Notes under the pieces: generated by a model | Told to the model about the DNA's origin: nothing | Database searches by the model: none | What the model saw: the letters and a program-made list of their open reading frames with translations, nothing else | Part shown: in pieces, positions 62,576 through 64,000 of the stretch | How the letters are laid out: each line of letters opens with the position of its first letter | Numbering within the stretch: position 1 is the stretch's first letter | Made by a program: the position numbers and the translations under genes | NCBI RefSeq assembly: GCF_040115645.1 | Contig: NW_027096016.1 | Location: 930,001 to 994,000, forward strand | Direction: 5' to 3' | Length of the DNA stretch: 64,000 nucleotides | Source of the DNA: Euwallacea fornicatus | Lineage: Eukaryota > Arthropoda > Insecta > Coleoptera > Curculionidae

Positions 62576-64000
62576 AAGAAAAATAGTACTTTATGTGCTC
62601 AAACACACAACTTTTGTGACTTTTCAAACTTTGAAGCTCGATAGCTTCGGCAAATGAAGACCAAATTTGTTAAACAAAGTGTCAAATTAATCAGCTCGAC
62701 GAGATTTTGAAGATGTCACAACACATCATGATTGCATCTTGTTGAACTTCCAAGAAAAATAGTTCTTTATGTGCTCAAACACACATATTTTGTGACTTTT
62801 CAAACTTTGAAGCTCGATAACTTCGGCAAATGTGGACCAAATTTCTTAAACATAGTGTCAAAGTAATCACCTAAACGAGATTTTGAAGATGTCACAACAC
62901 ATCATGATTACATCTTGTTGAACTTCCAGGAAAAATAGTACTTTATGTGCTCAAACACACAACTTTTGTGACTTTTCAAACTTTGAAGCTCGATAGCTTC
63001 GGCAAATGAAGACCAAATTTGTTAAACAAAGTGTCAAATTAATCAGCTCGACGAGATCTTTAAAATGACACAACACACCATGATTACATCTTGTTGAACT
63101 TCCAAGAAAAATAGTACTTTATGTGCTGAAACATACAACTTTTGTGACTTTTCAAACTTTGAAGCTCGATAACTTCGGCATATGTGGACCAAATTTCTTA
63201 AACAAAGTGTCAAAGTAATCACCTCAACGAGATTTTGAAGATGTCACAACACATCATGATTACATCTTGTTGAACTTCCAGGAAAAATAGTACTTTATGT
63301 GCTCAAACACACAACTTTTGTGACTTTTCAAACTTTGAAGCTCGATAGCTTCGGCAAATGAAGACCAAATTTGTTAAACAAAGTGTCAAATTAATCAGCT
63401 CGACGAGATCTTTAAAATGACACAACACACCATGATTACATCTTGTTGAACTTCCAAGAAAAATAGTACTTTATGTGCTCAAACACACAACTTTTGTGAC
63501 TTTTCAAATTTTGAAGCTCGATAACTTCGGCAAATGTGGACCAAATTTCTTAAACAAAGTGTCAAAGTAATCACCTCAACGAGATTTTGAAGATGTCACA
63601 ACACATCATGATTACATCTTGTTGAACTTCCAAGAAAAATAGTACTTTATGTGCTCAAACACATAACTTTTGTGACTTTTCAAACTTTGAAGCTCGATAG
63701 CTTCGGCAAATGAAGACCAAATTTGTTAAACAAAGTGTCAAATTAATCAGCTCGACGAGATCTTTAAAATGACACAACACACCATGATTACATCTTGTTG
63801 AACTTCCAAGAAAAATAGTACTTTATGTGCTCAAACACACAACTTTTGTGACTTTTCAAATTTTGAAGCTCGATAACTTCGGCAAATGTGGACCAAATTT
63901 CTTAAACAAAGTGTCAAAGTAATCACCTCAACGAGATTTTGAAGATGTCACAACACATCATGATTACATCTTGTTGAACTTCCAAGAAAAATAGTACTTT
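62576..64000 (+). repeat. Block copied from 53248-54672 (offset 9328, 53 monomers)
   Basis: The match runs to the end of the window and probably beyond. Shared marks are CCAGGAAAA (two copies), GCTGAAACATAC at 63125 and ACATAAC near 63660. The single difference noted is CTTCGG near 62649 against CTTCTG near 53321. Confidence 0.8.
63877..64000 (+). repeat. Terminal partial monomer (124 bp), array continues
   Basis: The last monomer starts CTTCGGCAAATGTGG and is cut by the window edge after ATAGTACTTT. Base 1 happens to be a monomer start in the phase used here. There is no sign of an array boundary at either edge, so the full array is longer than 64 kb. Confidence 0.95.

Larger units (their letters stand above)
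1..64000 (+). repeat. 176 bp satellite DNA array, 363 full monomers plus one partial
   Basis: The entire window is a head-to-tail tandem array with a 176 bp period. Monomers start at CTTCGG or CTTTGG (1, 177, 353, 529 and so on), and the phase holds to the last start at 63877 once seven short monomers (12 bp lost in total) are counted. GC content of monomer 1 is 60/176, about 34%. All monomers lie in one orientation, and nothing interrupts the array. Length close to a nucleosomal repeat, AT-richness and higher-order structure are typical of centromeric or pericentromeric satellites, most often from plants. That assignment is inference: I do not recognise the family by sequence, and subtelomeric or knob heterochromatin would look similar. 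The long repeat-free-of-insertions tract suggests recent homogenisation. Confidence 0.98.

Noticed and set aside
1..64000. CRISPR array
   Set aside because: The period is 176 bp with no short conserved repeat separated by unrelated spacers; the whole monomer is conserved.
1..64000. Inverted segments or a strand switch inside the array
   Set aside because: Every monomer start and the phase count agree with a single orientation; no reverse-complement monomer was seen.
1..64000. Strict dimer alternation of class A and class B monomers
   Set aside because: Runs of the same class occur (for example five class A in a row from 44693, and consecutive class B from 353), so no fixed dimer exists.

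Overview
The whole 64 kb window is one uninterrupted head-to-tail array of an AT-rich (about 34% GC) satellite with a 176 bp monomer. Phased on the recurring start CTTCGG/CTTTGG, the array begins at base 1, runs through 363 complete monomers and ends in a 124 bp partial monomer at 63877. Only seven monomers depart from 176 bp, losing 12 bp in total, and this accounts exactly for the phase across the window. I see no inverted monomer, transposon, gene, RNA gene, telomere repeat or unique sequence.

The window looks like eukaryotic heterochromatin. The monomer length (near one nucleosome), AT-richness, single orientation and layered repeat structure are typical of centromeric or pericentromeric satellites. 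A flowering plant seems most likely, but I do not recognise the monomer as a named family, and subtelomeric or knob heterochromatin is not excluded. The strand given is arbitrary.

Monomers fall into recurring variant classes; two that I compared base by base (monomers 1 and 2) differ at about 16 sites (about 91% identity). Blocks of many monomers, in contrast, are repeated with almost no differences. Layout: 1-6024 is a 19-mer-related block with a 6-mer tandem duplication (2905-5016); 6025-8568 is a mosaic with small duplications; 8569-16662 is two tandem copies of a 4047 bp 23-mer; 16436-24527 is two tandem copies of a 4046 bp 23-mer; 24528-27833 is a scrambled zone; 27834-33945 is another 23-mer duplication whose second copy lacks two monomers; 32691-43953 is nested duplications including a 3344 bp 19-mer in tandem; 43954-47327 carries 2-mer and 7-mer duplications; 47328-54476 is a mosaic of blocks known from elsewhere in the window; 54477-61538 has overlapping 19-mer (3344 bp) and 12-mer (2112 bp) duplications; 61539-64000 is again assembled from earlier blocks.

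There are no genes to work together. The content is structural: recurrent 23-mer and 19-mer higher-order periods, hybrid monomers marking recombination junctions, a class-specific palindrome, phased T-tracts and a weak CENP-B-box-like match in one class. All copy comparisons were made by eye at diagnostic sites, and breakpoints are defined as the first mismatching base; no alignment was run.
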